DNA from: Hemicordylus capensis
Taxonomy: Eukaryota; Chordata; Lepidosauria; Squamata; Cordylidae
DNA length: 64,000 nt
Direction: 5' to 3'
Assembly: GCF_027244095.1 (NCBI RefSeq)
Contig: NC_069662.1
Coordinates: 13,604,501-13,668,500, forward strand
The translations under genes were made by a program, and so were the position numbers. Position 1 is the first letter of the stretch. Each line of letters starts with the position of its first letter. The notes under the pieces were generated by a model that saw only the letters and a program-made list of their open reading frames with translations, was not told the DNA's origin and did not search any database. Of this stretch, positions 44,901 to 56,700 are shown in pieces.

Positions 44901-46215
44901 GTACTCATTCAATCTCCAATGAAATGAAGTCGTTCCTTTCTTCTTCCATGTAAAACAAATTGGATTATGATCTGAAAAAGTCCTGGGTAAAATATCCATT
45001 CTTTTCATACATGGTGTAATAGCTTTAGATGTCCAAACCATATCTATCCTTGAATGTCATTGATATCTTTCAGAAAAATAAGTATATTCTTTTGCATTTA
45101 AATTTTTAATTCTCCACAAATCATAAAGATCCATGTGTTCTGCTAAATCAAAGAATGCTTTAGGAAGTTTACCTTGTAAATTCTTTTCCGATCTATCAGA
45201 TTTTCTGTCCATAGATGTAGAAACAACACCATTAAAGTCTCCCATTATAATCAAATTGACATTCGATAACTCAGCCATCTTTTGTTCCAAATAGTTATAA
45301 AATTCAACTTTCTTTTCATTAGGGGCATAGATTCCAATTATCACCGTTTTAATTCCAGAGATTAAAATTTCCAATGCTAGTAGCCTACCTTCATCATCTT
45401 TGAAAATCAATTTAGGTTCAAATTGTTGTTTGACATAAAATACTACCCCTCTTTTTTTTTCCCCTTATCTAAGGAAACAAATTCTTGTCCTAGAGCCTTG
45501 TTGACCAAAAATTTTCTATCTTGTTTTCTAATATGTGTCTCCTGTAAACACACAATGTCCAAATTTTGTTTCTTAAGAAAATGAAAGACTCTATTTCTTT
45601 TTGCTTTTGTGTTTAACCCATTAATGTTCCAAGAAAGACTCCTATAGTCTCTTAATTTGTAATCCATGTGGTCTAATTTGAGTTATGTGTTGAGGGAGCT
45701 GGATGCTCAGAAGATAAGTTTTTTTTTTATTTCCGCCAGAATTCTTGCGCCTTGAGGAGCTCAGTGAATCTATTCTTCTTGCCCTTATAAAAAAAGGAAA
45801 CTCCCTCCGGTATTTCCCACCTAAAACGTATTCCATTGGCATTCAAAGCATCTTTCAAAAATTTGTAATCCTTACGTTTTCTTAGAATTCTGGCTGGTAT
45901 TTCTTTCAAAAACTTTATCTGCTGGGTTTCAATAGTAAGAGCTGTAGCAAAATGAGCCTGAACAATTCACTTATTAATTGATTTTGAACTAAATTGCACC
46001 AAACAGTCTTTAATGTATTTATTCCTTGTAGCAAAATCCAAATTTAAACAAAAAGCTACCTCAATCTGTGGCTCCATCTCTTCAGCTGTAATTCCCAAAA
46101 GTGATGCAAGCTCCTCCCCAAGTAATTTTTTGATGTCTTGGCCAGCTTTTTCTGGAATACCTCTGAACCTTAAAAAACTCTCTTTTTGTCTTAATTCCAA
46201 CAATGCCAATGGGTA
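41930..46215 (-). mobile_element. L1 LINE, 5' truncated in ORF1, C-D spacer
   Basis: Minus strand. The 3' end (about 41930) has a poly(A) signal (TTTATT on the + strand at 41952). ORF2 pieces from the 5' side: endonuclease 45057-45667 (LSWNINGLN, LDIVCLQETHI, IIMGDFNGV), linker 44493-45041 (SDHNPICF), reverse transcriptase 43486-44181 (IFLDAEKAFDNVSW, GTRQGCPLSPLLFILVLEVL) and C-terminus 42295-43128 (WKCGHSEGTFFHMWWTC). The catalytic FADD reads FEDD. ORF1 remains at 45727-46209 (ESFLRFRGIPE, ARILRKRKDYKFLKDAL). The frame is broken about six times, but the order is complete, so it is moderately old. It is absent from the other spacers. Confidence 0.92.
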
Positions 46216-46378
46216 GGTAGACTGAATAATGGTGATTGGCTGGAGGCCAATTTGGGGTGGGAGCAGGGCCAGATTAAGCTAGTGTGGGGCCTGTAACATA
46301 TGTCATAAAGGGGCCCCAAATTTTTAAAATGCACATAAATTTTAAAACATAAGCCAAGGCAATGTTAAGAATTGCTAC
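46216..46378. repeat. Possible MITE end next to the L1
   Basis: CAGGGCCAGATTAAGCTAG at 46266 with GTGGGGCCTGTAACATATG resembles the TTAATCTGGC and GGCCTGTAGCATTT words at 48320-48362. A hAT-type MITE is possible; the ends are not paired with certainty. Confidence 0.3.
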
Positions 46379-48489
46379 CAGGGCTGGACTGGGGGCACTG
46401 AGAGGGCAGTGGAAAGTATGTGGAGAGAGAGCCAGGTTTTGAGCAGAATGGCTACCTAAGGATGGAAGTATTCATTGCTGCCGAGTGCAGTGGGGCGCAG
46501 TCAACATGGAGACCAGGGGTCCCTCGATGGTGTGCGCGTGTGAATGTGCTAACACGGTTTTTGATGTAAGCTCAGTTAATTGTAGCTCCTGCACAGGTTG
46601 AATCAGCAAGGCCCCACTCTGAATGCACATGGTGCCCACACACTGCCTTGAAACTGTCACTCAGAACAAAACTCATTCGACACACAGAGATGAAGAAAAT
46701 TTAGAGAGAACACCGATGGAGACCAGGCCTCCCAGAAGTGTCGTTTATCAATTGCACATATTGCAATACGTGGTTGGAATGCAGAAATGTCAACAAACAT
46801 GCATGCATACAGATCAGCAATCATGTTCACTGGCCACAGATTTCACAAGTGTTGAGCACACATGAATGGCTGCTGTTCATTCTCAGCTCTACGATGGCAG
46901 TGGGGGAGGAAAGGGGGTTAATCTTTGAAAGGATGACAGCAGTGCCCTCCACCTTTGACCCAGCTTCTGGAGGGGAATATAGTATTTGTGCATGCATGGA
47001 GATGTACCCCCCCTCCCAACACACACACACATACACACAATGCTTCTGCATATTCCTCCCATCATAATGATAGGCATTTTGCGAGCCAATAAATCATGCA
47101 GTAAGGTGTGCATTGAAGAATGGGGTGGGGTGGGGAGGTTGAAAGGAGGGATCACTGTTGTATCAGGTAAAAGGGTTTACCTTCCTACTTCAGATTTGGA
47201 AACATAAACCCACACAGACAGGTCATGCTAAAAACTCTGGTCCTGAAGTCATGACTAAGGAGGAAAAGCAAAAACCATTGATGAAAAGGCAGGCAAGTGG
47301 GTCAGGTGGAGCAGGGGGAGAGGACAACCTCCATCTAAACCATCTGATTCACACAATACATGCCAGAGAGTGAACTGAATGAAATTACTATGGTCCAGGA
47401 CCAGCAGACAGTACCTGCGAACCAACAAATCACAGATACAGGTCAGAGGCCATTTCCGTTGTTGGAAAAATAAGGCAGCCACCTTTGAGACCCAGATCCC
47501 TCTTTCCACACCCCACTAGTCATGAGAACAATCCTCAAAGGTCTCTTTCCAGGATCTGCTTACAGAACAACTGTGAGGAGGGAAATGGCCATGCTCCTTC
47601 CTTCAGAGGTCAAACAAGAGAACCAACCGGCTTCCTTAAAGATTGGTGGGTTTTACAGGAGAGGCTTCTTGGAAAGTCACCTGTGGGTTCAAGCAGTGCT
47701 CTAGGTAAGTACGTGTGAATTGGGGAGCGAGAGATCCCTTTCTCTCTTCTACATTCACACACTAACCCCTTGCTGAGTGTGATACTCCAGAAAGAGAAGG
47801 CGGCACCAGTAGATTACAAGCAGAAAGGCACGTGGGAATGCAGGGGGGGATATTTGTCCCTAAATAGCTCCCTCTCTCACACACGTGCAAAAATGCACAA
47901 TGGCACCAACTCACTCTCCTAACGGTGGGGGGATTTTGCAAGCAGAAAAGACAAGACACCTTGTGAAGGGAGAAGAAAGGGAAGCCCGGCGTCCCTGCGT
48001 GAAAGTGCAGGCTGGCACTCAGCAGACTGAGCAGAGCAGCACGGAGAGATACGACTCAGCTATGCGCAGGCGCCTGAATTGTTTTATCTCCCCGCCCTCT
48101 CTGCCCACAGTCAATCACAAACTAAAAGATGGAAACTGAGCCACATCGCAGGACTTGTGGGATTTGGAGTTTCTTTCCTCCAAGAGCTTCCATGGAAAAT
48201 GCTTCACTTCCAGTTAGCGGCAGAAGAACTACAATTCCCAGGTGCCAAAGGGCGACGATGATAGAGTCACTCGTGAACTGACCCACCGTTCTCTCAAATA
48301 CAGGGCCCTCGAAAATGTGGGGCCTGTAGCATTTTATACTTTTGCTACTAGATTAATCTGGCAATGGTGAGGTGGCCAAGGAACAGCCTTCCAGGGTTTT
48401 TGCGGCCCAAAGTGTTGGGAATGGGGGGGAGGGGAGGCTCGACTCACCAACTCAGAGTTCCCCTCCCCCCACCCAGCTGGTTGCTGTGC
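46379..48489. other. C-D spacer, copy of 4798-6446 with an extra 422-bp stretch
   Basis: Matches the other spacers except for 47896-48317. An interrupted AC tract lies at 47005-47041. No gene recognised. Confidence 0.5.
47896..48317. promoter_or_regulatory. Promoter-like GC-rich fragment (NRF1- and ZNF143-like sites)
   Basis: TGCGCAGGCGCC at 48063-48074 matches the NRF1 consensus. ACTACAATTCCCAGG at 48228-48242 matches the ZNF143/THAP11 motif, and an opposite-strand relative lies at 48151-48171. Such clusters mark CpG-type housekeeping promoters. No adjoining exon is recognised, so it may be a captured promoter piece. Absent from the A-B and B-C spacers. Confidence 0.4.
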
Positions 48490-48850
48490 CCGTTGTCATC
48501 AGTTGAGTTTTCTTTAAATTTAGTCATAGTCCCATTTTTTGACTGTGCTCCTTGACTTTCATTTCTAGAGCTTGCAGATCATCTGCATTCTCAGCTATCA
48601 GAATGGTGTCATCAGTATTGTGCAGGTTATTGATGTTTCTTCCTCCAACTTTAAAATCATGATCATCTTCTTCCAATCTGGCTTCTCTCAGTATATGTTC
48701 AGCATATAAATTGAATAAAAAGGGAGAAAGTATACAGCCTTGTCGTACTCTGAACGTCTGGTTCACCACTATGGAGTAAATCCACCTGTCTCCGTGGAAA
48801 CACAGCTGCAGCTCATTCAGACATATCCTCGTGTGTCTATTCCAGGGGGC
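48490..48850 (-). mobile_element. BovB/RTE LINE fragment (C-D spacer)
   Basis: Reads RVRQGCILSPFLFNLYAEHI, LREARLEEDDHDFKVGGRN, then DDTILIAENADDLQALEMKV. It lacks the stop found in the other two copies, although the catalytic YADD is changed to NTDD. Confidence 0.82.
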
Positions 48851-50616
48851 CAAGGAACAGCCTTCCAGGGTTTTGGCGGCACAAATTGTTGGGAATGGCG
48901 GGGGTGGCAGGCCGGACTGCGGGCACTGAGAGGGTGGGGCAATGTTTGTGGGGAGGGTGCCGGGTTTTGAGCAGAATGGGTAATTAAGGGTGGGAATTGG
49001 GGCACAGGTGCACCCCGCAGGGTGTGGCACACCGGGAATATTCCCTGTTGCCCTGTGGGCCAGTCTGAGCCCAGGTGGCTCGACTCACCAACTCAGAGTT
49101 CCCCTCCCCACACGTGCGCTTTAAAGTTTTAACAGGAAAGCCTTTTTAGGCTAGGAGATCCCCTGTATTTGTAAAGGGGAATCAAAGCTGGATTCTCAGT
49201 TACAAGTATATCCCTCGCCGTACCGGCCTGCAAGCCAGTTCCATGAAATGGGGGGGTGGTCCCAATTCTAACTTGGACTTGCACCCCCCCCCCTTTTGAG
49301 GGCCGGTCTGGTTCATCCTCGGGCCACCCAAACTGGCCTGGCTCAGTCTGAGCTGGTTTGCACAACCCTCTTTCTCTCCCCTCTCTGTCTACACTAAGCC
49401 AGAAGCAAAGCCTCCTTGGAATCTGCCATTCCCCAAATCTCATCCTTCCCTACCTTCCCTGAATATCCGGTGCACCACTATGGGATATTTTATCACACTA
49501 ATTCTGCCATGTAATGTATTTGTTTCACTAATTTACTTTCATTCTCTTTTAATAAATTTGAATTTGTTCACTGAAACCTTGTTTTGTCCCTTTGTTTTGT
49601 TATTAGTTCCATCTCTACCACAGAGGGATAGACATTACAGTAGCAGCCCTAGGCCCCGCATCTTGTAACCGTGATTTCTGCCATAACACAGGTCCGGATG
49701 ATCAAAGACAGCAAGGTTACTGAACATGAACAAAGGTTCTGCACTGTCTGAATCCTGAAATTATTATTTTATTTTTACAAACTTGGGTAGATTTTTTCCT
49801 GACCATGAATCCATTTATATACCACATCTTTGCAGTGCAGCCTAGAAACATTTCCATTCAATTGATTATTTTCTTTCTTGGGGATTGACATCTAATACTT
49901 GGTCATCCCTGCCTGGGCCATTTTGAGGGAAGACATTGCTGATGAATGCTAGGATACCCTATGGAAGTGGAAGAAGGGGAATGTTCTGCCTGACATTTTA
50001 GAAGTTAGTCACATTGGCTATGTAGGACACATTGGCGATCTGTACCCACTGGATATAAAATCAATGAAATATATAAAAATAAAATACATAAATCTTTTGG
50101 ATGCATTTACCAGAAGCCCCTTACTGCATGTTTAGTTTTCCTCGCACTCAACGCAAGGCCCAATGACCAGCAGGCGTTTGGGTCCCCGAAGTGTTAAGTG
50201 AATCATGTTATTGCTTGCTAAAGAACAAATATTGGTTAGGAGGGAATAAAAAATGTTTTCTTGGATTGTATAGGGACCAGAGGACAGCAGGGAAAGTGTC
50301 AATCCACCCTGTAATTATCAAAATCACGATTATTCAGTTATGCTTCTTGTGGAAGCCCCATGGCTAGATAGAGGTAATTTAATGATAAGATTGGTTAATT
50401 ATAACTCAGTAGCTCATACTAGGCTACATTCACTCAGTGTTTAAGGATTTTAAAATGACTGTGTGTGCCCTAGAACTCAGAAGACATTTACATGAAACAA
50501 ACAAGGCTCTGTCAAATGGAATTTCTGTGTTGGTAAAGTTCTTTATGGGTAGTCTTCTCTAGCTGACAAAGCAAGTGTGCAGCTGGGGTGAGATTCAAAA
50601 TTTGCAGGAGCTCAGA
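48851..50616. other. Unrecognised sequence upstream of gene D
   Basis: Copy of 6816-8564. No gene seen. Confidence 0.4.
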
Positions 50617-50822
50617 ATGCTTTGGTTACTACCATTCCTCCTATATCTGCCTGCTATTTTCAGCAGGCAGAACAGCAGGCAAAGATATCTGTGCAAAATT
50701 CAGCACAATTCCAAGACAAGTTCCAGAGAAGACATTACCATTGGGGAATTTGGATCCATCTTACAGGGTGATGTGCTTCCATTCAACTTTACAGTATTAC
50801 CAGACAATTCCACAGCAGGATA
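50617..50822 (+). CDS. Gene D exon 1: signal peptide
   Basis: [20 protein letters not shown], then [17 protein letters not shown] and FNFT. Donor GGATA/GTGAGT, phase 2. Confidence 0.85.
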
Positions 50823-53701
50823 GTGAGTAGTGCGTCTTTTGTTTTAATGGCTGTATTGGGTCTTTTAGGTAGGGCTGAGCTAATAGCAATAGCAATAGCA
50901 CATACATTTATATACCGCTCTATAGCCGAAGCTCTCTAAGCGGTTTACAATGATTTAGCATATTGCCCCCAACATTCTGGGTACTCATGTATGCCTATGT
51001 GGTTTAAATTATTCTAGTGGAGATTCATTATCAATGGCAGCTTCTGATATGCCTTGCATGGAGGCTGCAGCATCTAGCCGTGGTGTGTGAATGGACGATA
51101 GCAAATCTAATAGCACAGTCTGATCTTTAATCATTTGCATTCCAAATCTCCTGGGTTTGATCTCTGGCATCTCCACGCAGGGCTGGGAAACTCCTCTTTT
51201 TGAAACCAGATTCACTGCCAGTCCCAATAAAGAATAGTGACCTAGCTAGAACAACAGCCTGACTCAGTATAAGACAACATGATATGCTTGCATGTCCATA
51301 TATCATACCAAGCACAATGATTTCCATGGGGGTTTATTCACGTGTATTCATATGTACGTGAACCAAGACTATTCCTAGGGTTCTAGATTGCTAACCCAGC
51401 CATCAAAAGTCAAAACACTCTAAGGAAGCAGATCCATTTGACAGTTGGTCAGAAGTAGTATTTTCAAATTTCCAATTTTAAATAGTTTTTCTCTATTTTA
51501 GTTAGAAGTAGGACAATCATCCTTTAGGAAAAAGACATTTATCAGCACAGTATAGCTCAACGTTGCCTGGAAAAAGAAACTGGCAGGAATACAGAACAAG
51601 GATGCAGAGGTGCAGGGGGAGAGCAGCTAAAGAGACCTGGTGCAATAGGGAAGCAGCAATTTATGAGACCCTTCCCCTCCCCTCGAAGCCCTCTGGGCCA
51701 CCTGAAAATCTGCACAGCCCTCAGGGACATATTTTCTGGTGGAACACCTGAAGAAAGGGCTTTTGGGGGAAGGGGAATGTACAGAAAATTGCTGCTTCCC
51801 TGCTGAGCATGTGCAGTTAGTTTGAAGGTTCTGTTAGATGCCTTTCTTGCTGCACTGCCACATCCTTGCTCTGTATGTCAGCAACATGCCCCGATGTTTG
51901 GGCAAAACCCTTGTGGTTGTCCGTGCTCTGGAGATAGCGTTTGTGCTAATGTCATAGGTGTTCAGCTGTGTATGCAGGGAACAGGGGACAGAGAGGACCT
52001 CATTCAGGGACTTGTTTTGCTGATCTATGCATGTAAAACTACATTAAAATCTCTTTGCAGTTTAATGCCTAAAAATTACCAGCATGTTCTTGCCTTCATC
52101 TTTGCAATTCAAGAGATCAACAGGAATGACCACCTCTTACCCAATATCACACTGGGATTCGAAATCTATGACAATGCTTTCAATCCACTGAGAGCCATTT
52201 GGAACACTCTGCAGTTCCTCTTCACAGGGCAGGGGAATCCCTTCAATTACAACTGTGACGGGAAGCAGCAGCTAGTCCTTGCCATTGGTGGGCTCACCTC
52301 CCCAAATTCCATACACATGGCCAGTGTCTTCAATACCTACAAGATCCCACAGGTATGTCTGTTCCTAGCGATGACTAGCTGTAGTCATTCAAAAATGGCT
52401 ATGTTCCTGAGGTAGCTCAGTTTGGAAGCAGCTTTTGAGAAGACAAGGCTTCCTTGTCTGGAGGAGGAAAACGTTTGTTTTCGTTCCTAAAGAAGAAAGC
52501 AAGAGGGCAATCAAACCAACCAACAAGGGGGAAAGGACAAGGTATGTTTGTTAGGCTAGTTTTTTATTGGGTTTAATTTCTGGCTATAGCCTTACTAATT
52601 GTGCAAAGAGGCACCTTTTTGATGTAGTGATTCTCTTTATTTAGCAGGGGGAGAGTAACTGGCCCGATCCAACCGCAGCACGGTACCTCCAATGACTGTT
52701 GCTGGTGTCTATATTTCTTTTTAGATTGTGAGCCCTTCAGGGACAGGGATCCCTTTTGCTGAGAAGTGGTATATAGATATTTGTTGTTGTTGGCTGGCTA
52801 GGGGTTCATTTTTGACAGGGCAGTTTCAATTTCAGTTTCAGTTGTGCCTAGAGAGAAAATGGGTGGGGATTAGCTACCGCTATGCTCTGAAGGTGGCTCT
52901 TTTTGGAAGCCACCCTTGAGAAGACAATGCTGAGACAAGGGCAGTTTTTCTTTTTGGAAATCTGTGAGCAGGAGTTTGGTAACAGACATCAAATGAGTTT
53001 TGTGAGGGGTTTAGTAGGGAAGTTGCATGTGGGCCCAGAAGTGGTCTCCCTTTATCAGAAACGAGACACCAAGCATGAGAAGGTGAGTACTGCCCCACTT
53101 TTGTAACTTTCCTGGGGGAAGAGATTGATACCGTTAATTAGATGATGATTGCAGCTTAGACCAATCTGTGAAGGAAACAATCTCTATGTCTGCATTCACA
53201 CAGAACATGAAACCAGAGGTGAAGTGACCTCCAGTTTCAAAAACTGTATGTCTGAATGTGGACAACCACAGTTTCAACAGAAAATGAAGTTGCGGTTTTC
53301 CTCCCCTGAGAGTGATTTGCACTTTTGGTTTGTAATGAGGACCACCACCTGGACAGTTCCACCAGAGGACTTGGAACCACAGTTCCAAACCACAGTTTGT
53401 TATATGCAAATTCAGCCCCTATATTCTAAATTCTAAATAACCAATAAAACCAGTTATGAAGCAAGAATGCCCACTGAAGAGGGGGTGCCTCCCAGAGTGT
53501 GACTATCTGTCTGAGGTACAGAAGTTGTGGGTGTGCGTTCAGTGCAAAGAGCTCCTGGCTCTCAGGTAACAAGTGCATTCTCTTGAAGCCAAGATGGCGG
53601 ACCTGGAGAAGCTCAGGGAAGCAGAGAGGTTTGTGAATGAGACCCTCAGGAATGTGATAGAGGCATCCTATTCCCATGCTGACAGCTCCTCTACTCTCAT
53701 A

Positions 53702-53750
<49 letters not shown>

Positions 53751-56700
53751 AATTCAATTTCTATACCGCACTTCCAAAAATGGCTCAGGGCAGTTTACAC
53801 AGAGAAATAATAAATAAATAAATAAATAAATAAATAAGATGGCTCCCTGTCCCGAAAGGGCTCACATTCTAAAAAAAAATATGAGATAGAAACCAGCAAC
53901 AGTCACTGAACGTACTGTGCTGGGGGTGGATAGGGCCAGTTACTCTCCCCCTGCTAAATAAAGAGAATCACCACAGTAAAAGGTGCCTCTTTGCCCAGTT
54001 AGCGGGGATGAAGATCTTAGGGATGCAGGGCATCAGTCTGAAGAAGTCAGGAATGCTCTCTTAGAAGGGACATCTTCCTTGGGTAATGCTCCCAAATCCT
54101 CTCACACATACGATACTCCTCCGGGGATTGGGGGCCTCCTAGTAGTGGGCAATTTGATAATTAGGAACTGGGGAAGGTGAAGAAGAGTGCAACAAAGATG
54201 ATCAGGGGCATGGTGTACCTTTCTTATAAGGTAAGTCTACAGTGTCTGGGGCTTTTTAGTTTGGAAAAGGGGTGGCTATGGGGAGACATGATGGACGTTT
54301 ATAAAATTATGCATGGAGAAGAGAGAGTGGACAGAGAGAGATGTTTCTCCCTCTCTAACAAATCTCATGGGTCTGAAGGCCAGGTAAAATAGGACCAACT
54401 AAAGGAAGTCATTTTTCACAGAGCAGAAAATTAATCTATAGCATTCTCTGCTATGGGATGTGGCAAATATACAGTAGAACCAAAAAAAAAAAAAAAAAGG
54501 CATGCCCTCACCTCTTGCCAGTTGGCTTCTCAGAGGCATCTGGTAGGCCACTGTGTGAAACAGCAAGGCTGTTCTTATGTTCTTGAATGGAAAGGTTTTC
54601 ATCCCCTTCCAAGTTCTTAGAGTGTTTTCTCAAAAAATTAAGGAATAATTACTCAGTCCACTGTGCATTGTCTTGTTTTCAAAAGATTATTATTGTCATT
54701 TTCTTTCAATATTAGGGCCACAACTCCCCTGAACACATTTTCTTTCAAACTGTGTTTCAACCTTGCCCCAGCTTTCACTTTCAAGTAGGAATAGTCTTTA
54801 ATCTTTCTTCATCCTGTTTAGAATCCTATCCCAGTATAAGACTCAATGGTACCAGTAGTTCCTACTCAAAATAGAAGTATTGTCTTATCTGAAATATTTG
54901 ATAGAAGCTGAAATTTAGTGAATTGAAGAAGTAATACCTTGATCAAGAACAAAGGGATGTCCTTTTAATACTGTTTTTTTTTTTTTAAAAAAAAATTCCC
55001 CCTTTTAGCTGAGTTATGGATCTTTTGACCCTGTGCTAAGTGATCAAACCCGGTTCCCTTTTTTCTTCCGGATGGTTCCAAGTGAAGACCTTCAATATAT
55101 CGGGATTATTTTTCTGCTGAAGCATTTCAAGTGGAATTGGATCGGTCTGCTCACATCAGATGATGACAGTGGAGAAACATTTCTTCAAAATATGAGACCA
55201 AGACTTCTCCAGAGCAATATTTGTATTGCTTTGGCACAATCCATTCCAAAAGTAACAAGTCGCACATCAAATACACACACTGAAAAAATGCTGGTGGAAA
55301 TAGCTTTTGCTGTCTGGAAGGAAGCAAAGATGAATGTGGTTCTTGTCTATGGGGATAGTCATTCTATGGAGGGTTTACGAATAATCTTAGAATCCTACGA
55401 ATTTCATCACAAGCTTCCATTGCAGAGAGTGTGGCTCATAACTGCTCAGTGGGATTGCACAACTCTTTCTTCATGGAATAAATTCACAGGGAAATCCTTC
55501 AATGGTTCTTTGTCATTCACACTTCACAGAAAAGTGGTTCCAGGATTTCAGGAGTTCCTGGAGAGTATAAATCCATACCAGTCTATGATATATTTCATCC
55601 ATCAGTTCTGGTCGTATGCATTTCTCTGTTCACTCCCAAAGCATGGCATATATGTTCCAAATCAAGACAACTGCACTGGGGAGGAGAAACTGGGGAGCCT
55701 CCCTGAATCTGTGCTTGAAATGGGCATGTCTGGGCAGAGCTATAACATCTACAATGCTGTTTATGCTGTAGCACATGCTCTCCATACTATGTATTCTTCG
55801 AAAACTAAACAGAAGGAAATGGAGAAACTCGGGGGAAAGAGTCTTCTATTACGTCCTGTATGTGTTTCCTCCTCCTTGTTTGCATTTCACTTCTCATTGC
55901 ATTAGTTCATAACTCATAATAGCAATTCTGTGATATAATGTCTGATTGTGGCATGCAGTTCCTGACACCCTGACTAATAAAGCACTGGTGAAGCAGTGTG
56001 AGGTAGCTTAGGCTGAGAGAGAAGAAACACCCAGAATCACCCATGAACTTCATGGCTAAATGGGGATTTGAATCTGAATTTGGGAAATTCAATTGGAAAT
56101 CAAATCAAATTGCCCTTTTATTGGGTCACACAATTATTATACTTTTCAACAAAAATAAATCTCAGGAAGCAAACCTTATATCAAACATCTTGTAAATGTT
56201 TATTCAATATTCAGTATTGTTTGATGTTTTAATATGGCTCATTCCCATTCCAGAATAAGGTAAATGAATGTCAGTTTTTCCAAAAGTCTTTCCCTTTGTA
56301 ATAATTATCCCAAACTTGCTTTGTATATCAATTTATATGTGAGTATTCTTTGCCGTAAGATCCTGTACTATTCGTCAACAGGAATTGCTGTTGCTTCCCG
56401 TGGCTTGCTACCAATATAAACATGCTTAAAGCTATATTCCTGAAAGGTATATAGTATTTCTTGTCAGTGACATCTTCCAGTTGGTGATCAAGGGATTTGT
56501 GGTTAAAGAGATAATCTTAATGCAATTTTCCACAATTTGACCCAGGGTGTGAACTTTTTCTCCTCCCAATTAGCTTCATGCTTTTCTGAGCAATATCCAT
56601 TTCAATAATAGTGCTGGGGAACAAATCTTTTTTGATGCGGAAGGGAGCCTGCCATCTGGATACGATATCATCAACTTGGTCACATTCCCCAATGACACCT

